64,000 nt of DNA from Glandiceps talaboti (lineage: Eukaryota; Hemichordata; Enteropneusta; Spengelidae), in NCBI RefSeq assembly GCF_964340395.1, contig NC_135568.1, positions 15,400,276 through 15,464,275 on the forward strand, in the 5' to 3' direction. The number at the start of each line of letters is the position of its first letter. Positions within the stretch are counted from its first letter, which is position 1. Shown here piece after piece: positions 58,601 to 60,819 of this stretch. Made by a program: the position numbers and the translations under genes. The notes under the pieces were generated by a model. It made no database searches. It was given only the letters and a program-made list of their open reading frames with translations, and had not been told where the DNA came from.

Positions 58601-60819
58601 CATGCCAAGTTGAATTTACTTGACTGTCTGCTTTGGGGTTCTTATCAATCTGATTATCCTCTCCCTGTCTACAAGGGGGTATTTGTTTGTACACAAATTA
58701 CTACACATTAAACAAATAAACAATTAAAATCTGATCAAGGTGGATGCTTATTCCCAATGAAAAACATAGAGAACCACAGCCTCCTTAGTTATCAGATTCA
58801 TGACCCCCAAATGGTTATTACCGTCAAATGAACTACTCATGAATATTCATGTTCTACCATTGCATATTTCTGCAGTACACAGGAGCGAGCCAAAATCATA
58901 ACGAGGAGCGAGGTTGAATTAGGTTTTACTTGGCAATTATGTGTAATGAAAGTGATGTAACAGTACAAAACAACTCTCCAGGATCAAAAATTACAAAAAT
59001 GTCTTAACTCCTGTAGTGTCATTCCCCTTTAACAAGCAATGACATATATTTATTTCAGACTGCTATGGAAGTGTACGATATCTGACATTTATTGATGACA
59101 TCCATACAATAGTCCTTGCACTTGTATCTTTTGTTTCAATTATTGGATTGATTAATATTATCTCTCTGAATCGAACCACGTCTATTCTTGGCATATGTAT
59201 TGGTATTGCTGTGCGACGACTTCTCTTATTCACACCACTATTCTTTATTATATTCTTTGCATATGCTCAGTTGTTCTACTTCTTGATAGCACCAACTTTA
59301 GGATATGCTAGCCTGTATGACACAATGACACAACTGTTATTTCTCCCTCTGACTTCTTCACACCACAGTGAGTATGCTGATTCTGTAGTTGCACAGATCA
59401 TGATCTCAACACTTCTCTTTCTGAAGAACTGTATCTATGTGGTGCTTGTTATGTCTATTGTCAACACTGCATTCAAAGAAGCACATCTCCAGCCAGGACT
59501 AATGGGTGAAAGACGCAATACCTATGACAACCTGCTGGATAAGATTCGCCATTGGTTTCGAAACAGTTGGATTTATAGACGTTACATTTCTCTTTGGAAA
59601 CAAGATACTAGTAGAAAAGGCAAGTATTCCTGGGCAACACTTTTTTCTTTTTAATAAATGTTATTCAGTTTTGTCAAATAAAAGGAAAGACGAAAAGAAA
59701 AGGAACATTTTATCGACAAGCATTTTCAAATCCTTCATTTCTTTAAACCTGCACTTGCTGTAACTGGGGTATTATTTTTTGGATAAGACAACTGACATCA
59801 TATTTACAAAATTGTTAAATATGCGAAAAATCTTATATTGCCCACGTCAATTTTGTTTATTTTATCTATGTTGTAACACTATATAGTAATAACTTGAAAT
59901 CTTAATTCATCGGGAGCATTAATTTTGGGTTGCAGAACTAAAATCAATTTGATGGCATTGCACTAATATGTATCGCAACAGGTGATTGAGTACTTTTCAA
60001 GGTGTATGATATTATGAGTATAAGTCATTTTATCAAACAATTTGAAAACAGTTTTGTTTTAAGAAAAATTCCAGTTGCAGCTAATGTAGCTTTACTAGAG
60101 GAATTGTTAATTGATGGCCTTCAGTGTCCCTTTGCTTTTTGTACTTCTCATGTGCTCTGTATAACATCCTGCTACTTTGTATTGTATTGAAGTATCCTAC
60201 GACAGAACTATCTTAACATTATCAAATAATGTAGATGTTGAAATTGCTACATGACAAAAAATTTCTTCTCTGACAGAAAGATAGACATGGTTTAGCGTAG
60301 AACCTTTACAGGGTTGATCTTGACAATATCTACTCAACCAGTAAGTTGACAGGACATTATCAAGATCAATACCAATGCTAATACATCGAATTGTTGCTTG
60401 CATGTATTTCAAATCTCTACACCAAGCAGTATTTGTAATTATAAAGTCATGAAAATCTAGTGTTAGGACCAAAAACGATCATCAACTTGGTAGTCACAAT
60501 CAAATGACTTACGCAGGTTATGCAAAATGTATAATGCACAAGTAGTTCAAAGTTTTTTTGACATTGACCTTTTAGAGCTCTCTTCGTCAAATGTACTAGA
60601 TTTTTGATCTATTAATATGGGTTAGTACACTAGAGCTAATCTTTTGATTTTACAATTCTTTATCATACAGATAAAAAATTACTACATTCATAATTTTATC
60701 ATTTTTATTCAGTGTTCAAACGTAAAAGGATTCGAAAGATTCCAAAGAACGTGTCTGCAGTCAACGACCTAGAAGAACGTCTGAAGGTGATAGAAGAAAG
60801 AGTTGACAAAATGAAATAA
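13439..60819 (+). CDS. Polycystin-1-like receptor/channel protein (REJ-GPS-PLAT-11TM), 30 coding exons
   Basis: Reconstructed from 30 coding exons with splice sites and phases agreeing at every junction, giving 7119 nt and 2372 residues. This is close to vertebrate PKD1L2 and PKDREJ in size. Domains: signal peptide 1-22; F5/8C N half 23-102; PAN-like 103-176; F5/8C C half 177-251; WSC-like 252-361 and 362-465; HYR 466-547, 548-629, 630-708, 709-793; REJ from 794; GAIN and GPS to about 1370 with likely cleavage at L1361/T1362; TM1 about 1390-1411; PLAT about 1421-1540; TM2-TM6 about 1580-1860; polycystin loop; TM7-TM11 to about 2310; basic/coiled-coil tail. The family forms surface receptors that pair with TRPP channels in mechano- or chemosensation and gamete recognition. 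The ligand is unknown; lectin-like modules suggest glycan or matrix binding. Exon limits are predictions. Confidence 0.88.
14763..15465. other. Intron 1: dispersed repeat and short MITE copy
   Basis: About 14870-15160 resembles 22170-22715: both share 'agttataagtaaag', 'tatcatttcaggaga' and 'gaaatgtatttatgtcacaa'. Within it, 14888-15020 is a shortened member of the MITE family whose full copies are at 36857-37150 and 59749-60090. No coding sequence seen. Confidence 0.55.
15747..16634 (+). CDS. LINE ORF1 protein (zinc knuckle, coiled coil, RRM-like)
   Basis: 295 residues from ATG. The N-terminus has a C4-x2-C7-x15-C23-x2-C26 cluster, a likely zinc-binding treble. A heptad-rich coiled coil lies around 75-140 (LEKSQDEQDQYSRREN at its end). 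The C-terminal half resembles the RNA-binding core of L1-type ORF1 proteins (ENIEIHGIPE, VTHRIGK, RPIIVRF, INENLTPRKRNLMKKA). It is expected to bind element RNA and form the ribonucleoprotein. It ends 45 bases before ORF2. Confidence 0.85.
   Translation: MPKCNDCPKTRGVSFTQGDLHLCKGCKEKRFPQKPAEHHHGNREEVPMTPSNQNENGSLETQLADIRSKLACLPSVVNSIHEIQQSQTTITASLEFFNTLVEEMRGKISNLESENNQLKQQNNSLMVRVTELEKSQDEQDQYSRRENIEIHGIPEIQDERTDDITLAVLQPIYPGITINDIQVTHRIGKQQQDRRRHRPIIVRFLNRRIRDKVYKDRKRMKHTTTDKLGYETKNNIYINENLTPRKRNLMKKANDRRKTLNYKFLWTQNGNIYTRKDQSSMSVVIRNEADLPKIV
16680..19637 (+). CDS. LINE ORF2: AP endonuclease and reverse transcriptase
   Basis: 985 residues from ATG. Endonuclease motifs in order: HINTRSL, LTEIW, GGGVGAYV, VIYRPP, GDFN at about 173, DHIY and ISDHLP. 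Reverse transcriptase motifs: ARVLPIYKKG, NYRPISILP, YGFRKKHST, VDFSKAFDTINH, GVPQGSILGP, YADD at 708-711. The C-terminus has the usual thumb-like region (GVNIDNTLSWKQHI). No nonsense or frameshift is present. It nicks target DNA and primes reverse transcription. It belongs to the CR1/jockey group; the exact clade is uncertain. Confidence 0.92.
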   Translation: MMTILPETDIFHVSNGTYSISEFNDKFSNSGNVLSVSHINTRSLSKHFEELKSVYEDSLNTNFKFIALTEIWQIQNTDMYKLENYSLEIQCRDRGKGGGVGAYVHSTINYTVIPDITVPAAESMWLEFVDRGKHYILGVIYRPPHFDENTFIDGIENTLNQVNHKYYGCIIVGDFNINVIEKSNTSQKLLNTLSCFHLKQMIQNSTRITKTCQTTIDHIYMNLSNKHIDAGVIIADISDHLPIFVFVNKFCTLPSETPLSSSRNFSNYTVQNFNHDLHIEFWEGVLNCHDVNEAYENFSKIFLSICDKHAPLHANGKRKRKKSKHWITKGLKKSIKVKHKMYSKLIKEKFREPLFTRYKKYRNTLTSLLKKAKKYYYTNLLMTNQNNTKEMWDVIHELLGKQKHKNLKIPNQIKPKSESCTEFITQPQDIIEQFNDFFTQIGESLAKKIDNSQGTNYMSYLNSPNQFSFFLRPVTESEVKDIISSLDTRKAAGHDGIGVKLVKDASKEILKPLCSLINLSFSKGIFPDDLKIARVLPIYKKGNPEDMGNYRPISILPIFSKIFEKLVNEQILNFLDKHDILYKHQYGFRKKHSTKLSLISLSQYLLSEIDHGNPTLGIFVDFSKAFDTINHDILLAKLEFYGIRGLPLLWFKSYLSSRSQFVGINDVKSSKQNINCGVPQGSILGPTLFLLYINDIPMSSNAFDFRLYADDSNLFYTIKKDTNTCTIDLNLVSKNFKDVINWCDANKLTINSNKTKYTILKSHRKNVVLTGSLEFKGVSLDEVQSSPFVGVNIDNTLSWKQHIAEVKKKISRMTGVFYKLRHTVPEYVLVLMYNAFVLPHITYCLEVWGNTCPTYLNEIFLIQKRIVRTITDSHWCAHSEPLFKRLNILDIFKQHKLQLAVLVHDVLHLRLPDTFQGFFTPIKHSFTTRQSARNDLTIPKANHRTGQFTVKYAGAKLWNSIPYNIRNINSRSHFQTEFKNYLQSL
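19738..19780 (+). repeat. (TTG)n microsatellite in LINE 3' UTR
   Basis: About fourteen uninterrupted TTG/TGT trinucleotides between the ORF2 stop and the element's 3' tail. Confidence 0.9.
20063..21346. other. Intron 1: no gene recognised
   Basis: AT-rich. About 21220-21300 shares 'cagaaaccaataagaaact' with the foldback-like sequence at 46340-46370, so it is probably a relict of a dispersed repeat. No other feature is supported. Confidence 0.4.
21347..22168. repeat. 291-bp tandem repeat, about 2.8 copies
   Basis: Copies start at 21347, 21638 and 21929 with 'ttggggtggggattttt'. The period is exactly 291 in both full steps and the copies are almost identical. The third copy stops after about 240 bases at 'ttaattttggcca', next to the repeat module at 22169. 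The short reading frame on the minus strand in each copy looks like a by-product. Confidence 0.92.
22169..22715. repeat. Dispersed repeat containing a MITE copy
   Basis: Homologous to about 14870-15160. An inner segment (about 22208-22560) starts 'gctgcactagttataag' and ends 'ccagctagtgcagc'. This matches the terminal inverted repeats of the MITE family in introns 9 and 29, though with less perfect ends. Confidence 0.6.
22716..24232. other. Intron 1: C-rich tracts and (TTTTG)n
   Basis: Contains C runs near 22790-22840, an inverted pair 'tggaagtagaactacttcca' near 23284, a (TTTTG/TTTTA)n tract at about 23556-23680, and two partly similar stretches beginning 'tgtcaagatgctattaaact' at about 23850 and 24077. 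No coding sequence is supported. Confidence 0.5.
24233..24311. repeat. (AT)n microsatellite followed by G-rich tracts
   Basis: A nearly pure TA dinucleotide run of about 75 bases, followed at 24312-24402 by several G runs of up to about fifteen. Confidence 0.95.
24610..24849 (+). CDS. Exon 2: F5/8C (fucolectin-like) domain, N-terminal half
   Basis: Acceptor ...atcacttag|GG, donor ACAAG|GTTAGT, phases 1-1. It encodes residues 23-102. The start NLAIKEV, the DGDESTCYHLE segment, KVDLG and VVIKNRWD match the order of conserved positions in fucolectin/F5/8C domains (NLA, C-H-T, W/KVDLG, NR-D). The rest of the domain is in exon 4. Confidence 0.8.
24850..27138. other. Intron 2: dispersed repeats and large inverted repeat
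   Basis: Holds the repeat piece 25990-26160 (shared with 34018-34390 in intron 7), the inverted repeat at 26161-26766 and a G32 tract. No coding exon seen. Confidence 0.6.
26161..26766. repeat. Inverted repeat with 194-bp arms and G32 tract in the loop
   Basis: The left arm 26161-26354 and right arm 26573-26766 are reverse complements with small differences. Both contain the same AAAC/AAAT (or TTTG/TTTA) microsatellite and end in 'gtgctcaggctcatttag'. The 218-bp loop ends in an unbroken run of 32 G (26541-26572) that abuts the right arm. Confidence 0.85.
27139..27360 (+). CDS. Exon 3: Cys-rich PAN/apple-like module
   Basis: Acceptor ttggacag|AT, donor TTACG|GTAAGT, phases 1-1. It encodes residues 103-176, with cysteines in the pattern C...CC-x2-C-x5-C...C (QCCSNCRNNPDCKSWIVD, PACWQSS). 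This resembles PAN/apple folds, where the central 'C..C..N..C..W' block is conserved. It sits between the two halves of the F5/8C domain. Its symmetric phase means skipping would keep the frame. Confidence 0.75.
27361..28854. other. Intron 3: C runs and (CA)n
   Basis: Contains a C16 run near 28484 and a (CA)n run at 28577-28645. Otherwise unannotated AT-rich sequence. Confidence 0.6.
28577..28645. repeat. (CA)n microsatellite
   Basis: About 34 uninterrupted CA dinucleotides. Confidence 0.95.
28855..29079 (+). CDS. Exon 4: F5/8C (fucolectin-like) domain, C-terminal half
   Basis: Acceptor tttccag|AT, donor ATGCAG|GTAAAT, phases 1-1. It encodes residues 177-251. The sequence NPVCGDE, then CNDRFGRYVSIEQ and LRACEVEVYA, matches the end of fucolectin-type domains (C-G, C...GRYV, L-CEVEVY). 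Confidence 0.85.
29080..30707. other. Intron 4: (ATTT)n and poly-G tract
   Basis: Contains a T/(ATTT)n tract at 30397-30489 followed by a G12 run. No exon seen. Confidence 0.55.
30708..31037 (+). CDS. Exon 5: WSC-like domain 1
   Basis: Acceptor ctgtatag|AT, donor AGAA|GTAAGT, phases 1-1. It encodes residues 252-361: LGCYTDD, then DRQDAFKKCSLAA, LTNGGKCWAGDT, and a C-terminal GEGGLHANHVYL. The layout (LGC start, KC helix, GG-C, then C and a closing strand) is WSC-like. The module is shared with exon 6, so it is a repeated domain. Confidence 0.8.
31150..31345 (+). pseudogene. Decayed duplicate of WSC-like exon 5
   Basis: Closely follows exon 5 from its DAF-KCSLA region through GGKCWAGDTLGLTYD to the closing strand ('ggagggaaatgttgggcagg' is shared). 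It carries frameshifts, one between 'gctctcttgctgtta' and 'attgactcgg', and an in-frame stop after 'gcgatacat'. It has no acceptor and no intact donor. Confidence 0.8.
31470..31510 (+). pseudogene. Second fragment of exon 5 with its donor
   Basis: 'ttaatcttagagtaaatgga' through 'ttcagaagtaagtgta' repeats the last about 30 bases of exon 5 and the start of intron 5. It indicates a further partial tandem duplication. Confidence 0.7.
31655..31870. repeat. (TATG)n/(TG)n microsatellite cluster
   Basis: TATG repeats mixed with TG and CATG. Long open frames here on both strands (runs of MYVC or HTYI) are only translated repeat. Confidence 0.95.
32553..32864 (+). CDS. Exon 6: WSC-like domain 2
   Basis: Acceptor cctttacag|AT, donor GGCG|GTGAGA, phases 1-1. 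It encodes residues 362-465: LGCFVQ, IEGTDDKLSDDYKQRS, IRKCAIVSA, GIHDGGQCVSSDT, GKGALNAIDVY. Same fold pattern as exon 5. Confidence 0.85.
32865..33460. other. Intron 6
   Basis: Contains a short 'catgcatgcatcg' run and an inverted pair around 33020-33115 ('agtgacacttttt' against 'aaaagtgtcacttc'), which looks like a small foldback. No exon. Confidence 0.5.
33461..33706 (+). CDS. Exon 7: HYR repeat 1
   Basis: Acceptor tttctcag|AT, donor GAAG|GTTAGT, phases 1-1. It encodes residues 466-547: DDTPPEMNC start, TDNVD, then FPVGETNVTCVATDSS, the signature of hyalin (HYR) repeats, an Ig-like extracellular fold. Confidence 0.93.
33707..35321. other. Intron 7: dispersed repeats
   Basis: 33815-34390 contains the repeat shared with 31630-31950 and 25990-26160. 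This region also repeats a motif like 'gcaacaagaccacacccata' about three times internally. 34733-34925 is a hairpin (arms ACCTCCCGTA / TACGGGAGGT) followed by TGTC repeats. No exon. Confidence 0.65.
34733..34925. repeat. Hairpin plus (TGTC)n repeat element
   Basis: A perfect 10-bp inverted repeat (ACCTCCCGTA, 4-base loop, TACGGGAGGT) is followed by 'caaaatggcgatg' and a long TGTC/TGTG tract. It is probably one end of a dispersed mobile element whose other end is not recognised. Confidence 0.6.
35322..35567 (+). CDS. Exon 8: HYR repeat 2
   Basis: Acceptor atttgtcag|AC, donor GAAG|GTGAGT, phases 1-1. It encodes residues 548-629 with PECPDM, ATDNVDG, FRFGITSVSCNFTDRANN. Identical in length to exon 7 (246 nt). 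Confidence 0.93.
35568..36262. other. Intron 8
   Basis: AT-rich, with several imperfect repeats of a 'tttctggaaaaagttt' motif between about 35885 and 36130. No exon. Confidence 0.5.
36263..36499 (+). CDS. Exon 9: HYR repeat 3
   Basis: Acceptor ttcggatag|AT, donor ACAG|GTAGGT, phases 1-1. It encodes residues 630-708: DNEPPTVMC, FSDNVYDN, FGEGDTPVSCDFTDPSSN. Confidence 0.92.
36500..37814. other. Intron 9: MITE and G-rich tract
   Basis: Contains the MITE 36857-37150 and a G14 run near 37303. No exon seen. Confidence 0.6.
36857..37150. mobile_element. MITE with about 20-bp terminal inverted repeats
   Basis: The left end 'gctgcactagctgtaactgg' and right end 'ccagttgcagctagtgcagc' are inverted with one mismatch in 20. 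It is 294 bp and noncoding. Related copies lie at 59749-60090, 22208-22560, 14888-15020, and a one-ended copy from 43801. Confidence 0.8.
37815..38069 (+). CDS. Exon 10: HYR repeat 4 (divergent)
   Basis: Acceptor cttatcag|GT, donor GAAA|GTAAGT, phases 1-1. It encodes residues 709-793: LICPEN, VSWEPP, FTHGNTTVTYTVQDETS, CSFNIEVE. The C-P-N start and the GNTTVTYTVQD strand keep the HYR pattern, although the NVDG-like segment is replaced. Confidence 0.88.
38070..39138. other. Intron 10: (TC)n
   Basis: Contains a (TC)n run at 39053-39108 just before the next acceptor. Nothing else recognised. Confidence 0.6.
39053..39108. repeat. (TC)n microsatellite near the exon 11 acceptor
   Basis: About 28 TC dinucleotides, ending 30 bases upstream of the exon 11 acceptor, where they could add to or compete with its pyrimidine tract. 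Confidence 0.92.
39139..39183 (+). CDS. Exon 11: start of REJ region (45 nt)
   Basis: Acceptor ttccttag|TT, donor ACAG|GTAAGA, phases 1-1. It encodes residues 794-808, INEAPYGGRCIIQAT. This matches the 'N.PP.GG.C.V.P' opening of polycystin REJ modules and runs straight into FKVTCVGW in exon 12. The short length is offset by perfect phase and family match. Confidence 0.82.
40296..40518. mobile_element. Foldback element 1 (palindromic), 9-bp target duplication
   Basis: Almost the whole 223 bp is a palindrome: the left arm 'caatctgattaaaatccga' is complementary to the right arm 'cggattttaatcagatcg'. Flanks 'gtataaaac' and 'gtataagac' form a 9-bp duplication with one mismatch. This size is typical of MULE/Foldback elements. 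Confidence 0.82.
40931..41172. mobile_element. Foldback element 2 (palindromic), exact 9-bp target duplication
   Basis: Same family as element 1, 242 bp, ends CAATCTGATT / AATCAGATTG. It is flanked on both sides by GAAGCTGTT (40922-40930 and 41173-41181). The arms meet around 'gatcgtagaggaggcgatc'. Confidence 0.88.
41173..41440 (-). pseudogene. Minus-strand ORF fragment inside the TIR element
   Basis: Reading leftward from about 41440, an open frame includes LIDSGNIGSWTEDLRNIPDV and then LTKERLENYKS, and runs into foldback element 2. The block 'YL..........ERL..YKS' recalls invertebrate SWIM/YqaJ-type proteins often captured by transposons. The likeness is weak and stops or frameshifts lie on both sides. 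Treat it as a relict of unknown origin. Confidence 0.3.
41912..42213 (+). CDS. Exon 12: REJ region
   Basis: Acceptor gattaatag|AC, donor GTTAAG|GTCAGT, phase 1 to 0. It encodes residues 809-909. LLQQFKVTCVGWKDEG and LTYEIRAK are the hallmark 'F.V.C.GW.D.....Y.F' strand pair of REJ modules. The end DFTIAVLISIIDVFQAFDIF follows the usual 'V.V.I.D..G' pattern of polycystin REJ regions. Confidence 0.9.
42341..42487 (+). CDS. Exon 13: REJ/GAIN helical region
   Basis: Acceptor tttgtcacag|GTC, donor AACGAG|GTAATG, phase 0-0. It encodes residues 910-958, a largely helical segment (NAEIVMEIARNGEMLNTILEND) as in the GAIN subdomain A region of PKD1-like proteins. Confidence 0.82.
42488..43578. repeat. 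Intron 13: GC-richer dispersed repeat
   Basis: 42565-42870 recurs at 45210-45510 and, decayed, at 43345-43510 (shared 'gtaaccaggcatgt', 'gagactcacacgcagacc'). 42870-43260 recurs at 44005-44330 (shared 'ggttaatgccaggggatgac', 'cactcagcctttca'). The family is not identified. Confidence 0.7.
43579..43623 (+). CDS. Exon 14: 45-nt exon in REJ/GAIN region
   Basis: Acceptor aatttcag|GAA, donor ACCAAG|GTAACG, phase 0-0, giving ESCMEESAEAELLTK (959-973). It is short, but bounded by good splice sites and joins exons 13 and 15 in frame. Its symmetric phase would allow skipping. Confidence 0.65.
43624..45901. repeat. Intron 14: repeat fragments, including a relict gag-like reading
   Basis: 43801-43819 is the left end of the MITE family. 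44005-45510 matches the GC-richer repeats of intron 13. At 44322-44530 a + strand reading (RPKRARKIPARYNSG, then a stop, then LEAIIQARIDTAI) resembles the basic start and helical segment of LTR/DIRS gag-like proteins. This assignment is weak. Confidence 0.5.
45902..46045 (+). CDS. Exon 15: GAIN subdomain A region
   Basis: Acceptor taatacag|GGC, donor AGTGAG|GTATGT, phase 0-0. It encodes residues 974-1021 (WIIDTLEDVMSTDLEFSIQD), helical as expected for GAIN-A. Confidence 0.85.
46046..46787. other. Intron 15: imperfect foldback repeat
   Basis: 46305-46400 and 46560-46660 are imperfect inverted repeats ('atgctacactttaagatagc' against 'gctatcttgctatagtgtag'). A relict related by sequence lies at 21220-21300. 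Confidence 0.6.
46788..46902 (+). CDS. Exon 16: GAIN region
   Basis: Acceptor atcatag|ATG, donor AATG|GTAAGT, phase 0 to 1. Residues 1022-1059. Confidence 0.82.
47025..47101 (+). CDS. Exon 17: GAIN region
   Basis: Acceptor ttatctttag|AT, donor GACAAG|GTATGA, phase 1 to 0. Residues 1060-1085 (NMLVVVFDSTVQDIGEVDK). Confidence 0.78.
47102..48157. other. Intron 17: short tandem duplication
   Basis: About 177 bp is duplicated: 47281-47400 and 47458-47575 share 'cagtagacctcttcccagtc'-like and 'cccaatttgt' stretches. A (TG)n tract lies at 47907-47928. Confidence 0.6.
48158..48394 (+). CDS. Exon 18: GAIN region
   Basis: Acceptor ctgatccag|ATA, donor GTAAAG|GTAGGA, phase 0-0. Residues 1086-1164. 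Confidence 0.85.
48395..49168. other. Intron 18: (ATC)n
   Basis: Contains a (CAT/ATC)n tract at 48880-48985. Nothing else recognised. Confidence 0.6.
49169..49601 (+). CDS. Exon 19: GAIN subdomain B region
   Basis: Acceptor catcatag|TTC, donor TTCG|GTGAGT, phase 0 to 1. Residues 1165-1308. It contains MNPITWNTPKPLIGSPLLSL, the usual 'NP......' strand of polycystin GAIN regions, and beta strands ending in LLITF before the GPS exon. Confidence 0.88.
49602..50002. other. Intron 19
   Basis: 49655-49740 shares 'gggtatttgcatgagtg' and 'tttcatgagc' with 52445-52510 in intron 22, a dispersed repeat. No exon. Confidence 0.5.
50003..50106 (+). CDS. Exon 20: first half of GPS motif
   Basis: Acceptor tgtctag|GA, donor TGCTGG|GTAAGT, phase 1 to 0. 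Residues 1309-1343 with CRYWDETDEEWKSDGC. This is the C-x2-W...W...GC part of the GPS motif (C1327, C1342). Confidence 0.93.
50107..51280. other. Intron 20
   Basis: AT-rich, with no repeat or exon recognised. Confidence 0.5.
51281..51511 (+). CDS. Exon 21: GPS cleavage site and TM1
   Basis: Acceptor tctattccag|CCT, donor ATTGAG|GTACGT, phase 0-0. Residues 1344-1420. CECSHLTKF completes the GPS; cis-autoproteolysis is expected between L1361 and T1362 because the H-L-T triad is kept. TM1 is about 1390-1411 (VVLLTISAFFIVYILIVMW), followed by basic MRRKDK on the cytosolic side. Confidence 0.95.
51512..52193. other. Intron 21
   Basis: Contains a C16 run near 51911. No exon recognised. Confidence 0.5.
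52194..52367 (+). CDS. Exon 22: PLAT domain, first part
   Basis: Acceptor cttttccag|TGG, donor ATTGTG|GTAATA, phase 0-0. Residues 1421-1478. YLYQITVYTGLRPNAGTTCD and VSFEITGEQ match the 'Y.V.V.TG...GAGT.A.V...L.G' opening of PLAT domains, which bind lipid or regulatory partners at the inner membrane face. Confidence 0.93.
52368..53254. other. Intron 22
   Basis: Contains the second copy of the dispersed repeat of intron 19 (about 52445-52570). No exon. Confidence 0.5.
53255..53415 (+). CDS. Exon 23: PLAT domain, second part
   Basis: Acceptor ctcctgcag|AAG, donor CACAA|GTATGT, phase 0 to 2. Residues 1479-1531: TFIMSVPKCLGPLLYIHIWL and DGWFLERIEVLDLQ, the 'F......LG.L..I.IWHDN.G..P.W.L..V.V.D' half of PLAT. 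Confidence 0.93.
53416..54233. other. Intron 23
   Basis: AT-rich, with no exon or repeat recognised. Confidence 0.5.
54234..54906 (+). CDS. Exon 24: end of PLAT, TM2-TM5 start
   Basis: Acceptor acatatag|A, donor TTAAAG|GTAAGC, phase 2 to 0. Residues 1532-1756. FHFTCYKWF closes PLAT. HLMSSHGRDKMTDDYLWGSV and then SFTRVERLSCCLTAMFLTML are the conserved linker and TM2 of PKD1-like proteins. TM3 (LGMIYTGLISCLVTLPVSII) and TM4 (CKWIAWFLVCICVLLSAFFV) follow, then the conserved SLFLASLLIDPLK at the start of TM5. Confidence 0.96.
54907..55340. other. Intron 24
   Basis: No feature recognised. Confidence 0.45.
55341..55488 (+). CDS. Exon 25: TM5 end and cytosolic loop
   Basis: Acceptor tttatacag|GCA, donor AAAAT|GTGAGT, phase 0 to 1. 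Residues 1757-1805: AILIAFVLTLKFKLLKEP continues TM5, then an acidic/basic cytosolic linker. Confidence 0.9.
55489..56347. other. Intron 25: (AATC)n
   Basis: Contains an (AATC)n run at 55576-55641. No exon. Confidence 0.6.
55576..55641. repeat. (AATC)n microsatellite
   Basis: About sixteen uninterrupted tetranucleotides. Confidence 0.95.
56348..56568 (+). CDS. Exon 26: cytosolic linker and TM6
   Basis: Acceptor caatcag|AC, donor CTCCAG|GTAATT, phase 1 to 0. Residues 1806-1879. Basic helix KSARQLYIKHMKLMKTMK, TM6 MIFWILFLVVTVLITQVY, then YRSPSHYYSNKAMYQTIG, the usual 'Y......Y..N......F' opening of the polycystin loop. Confidence 0.93.
57346..57469 (+). CDS. Exon 27: polycystin loop
   Basis: Acceptor gttttttag|TGC, donor ACAG|GTAGGA, phase 0 to 1. 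Residues 1880-1920 with ILEWINKRA, then VSNITLRQQRIATG. The latter matches 'LG..RLRQ.RV', the conserved strand of the polycystin (TOP) domain. Confidence 0.88.
57903..58592 (+). CDS. Exon 28: polycystin domain, TM7-TM8
   Basis: Acceptor ttttcag|AC, donor GAAG|GTAATT, phase 1-1. Residues 1921-2150. Conserved stretches: YGTGW, YSPW, YNADGFIAPLGKDG, LIDNGWVDRYTRVLILEFTT, YNPNANL, then TM7 (VFPVICHALFSILTLHLLF) and TM8 (WNAWYLTGSALGMISTAMLI). These match the 'Y.GGGY...L', 'L....W.D..TRA...EFT.YN' pattern of the family. Confidence 0.96.
58593..59058. other. Intron 28
   Basis: No repeat or exon recognised. Confidence 0.45.
59059..59619 (+). CDS. Exon 29: TM9-TM11 (channel region)
   Basis: Acceptor atttcag|AC, donor AAAAG|GCAAGT (a GC donor), phase 1-1. 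Residues 2151-2337. TM9 IHTIVLALVSFVSIIGLINI, TM10 LLLFTPLFFIIFFAYAQLFY, pore-like stretch LYDTMTQLLFLPLTSSHHSE, TM11 IMISTLLFLKNCIYVVLVMS, then NTAFKEA. The LGD filter of PKD2 channels is absent, as in other polycystin-1 proteins. Confidence 0.94.
59620..60712. other. Intron 29 (GC-AG) with a MITE
   Basis: Begins GCAAGT and ends TTCAG. Contains the MITE 59749-60090. Confidence 0.75.
59749..60090. mobile_element. MITE, second full copy
   Basis: Left end 'ctgcacttgctgtaactgg', right end 'ccagttgcagctaatgtagc', with the internal start 'ggggtattattttttgga' as in 36857-37150. About 340 bp, noncoding. Confidence 0.75.
60713..60819 (+). CDS. Exon 30: cytosolic C-terminal tail and stop
   Basis: Acceptor tttattcag|TG, phase 1. 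It encodes 35 residues and TAA (60817-60819). A basic stretch (KRKRIRKIPK) is followed by VNDLEERLKVIEERVDKMK, a short heptad pattern that may form the coiled coil used for TRPP partner binding in this family. Confidence 0.85.

Noticed and set aside
59620-59654. Read-through end of exon 29 at the stop near 59652
   Set aside because: Open for only a few codons and would drop the in-phase, conserved-looking C-terminal exon. The GC donor consensus is strong.
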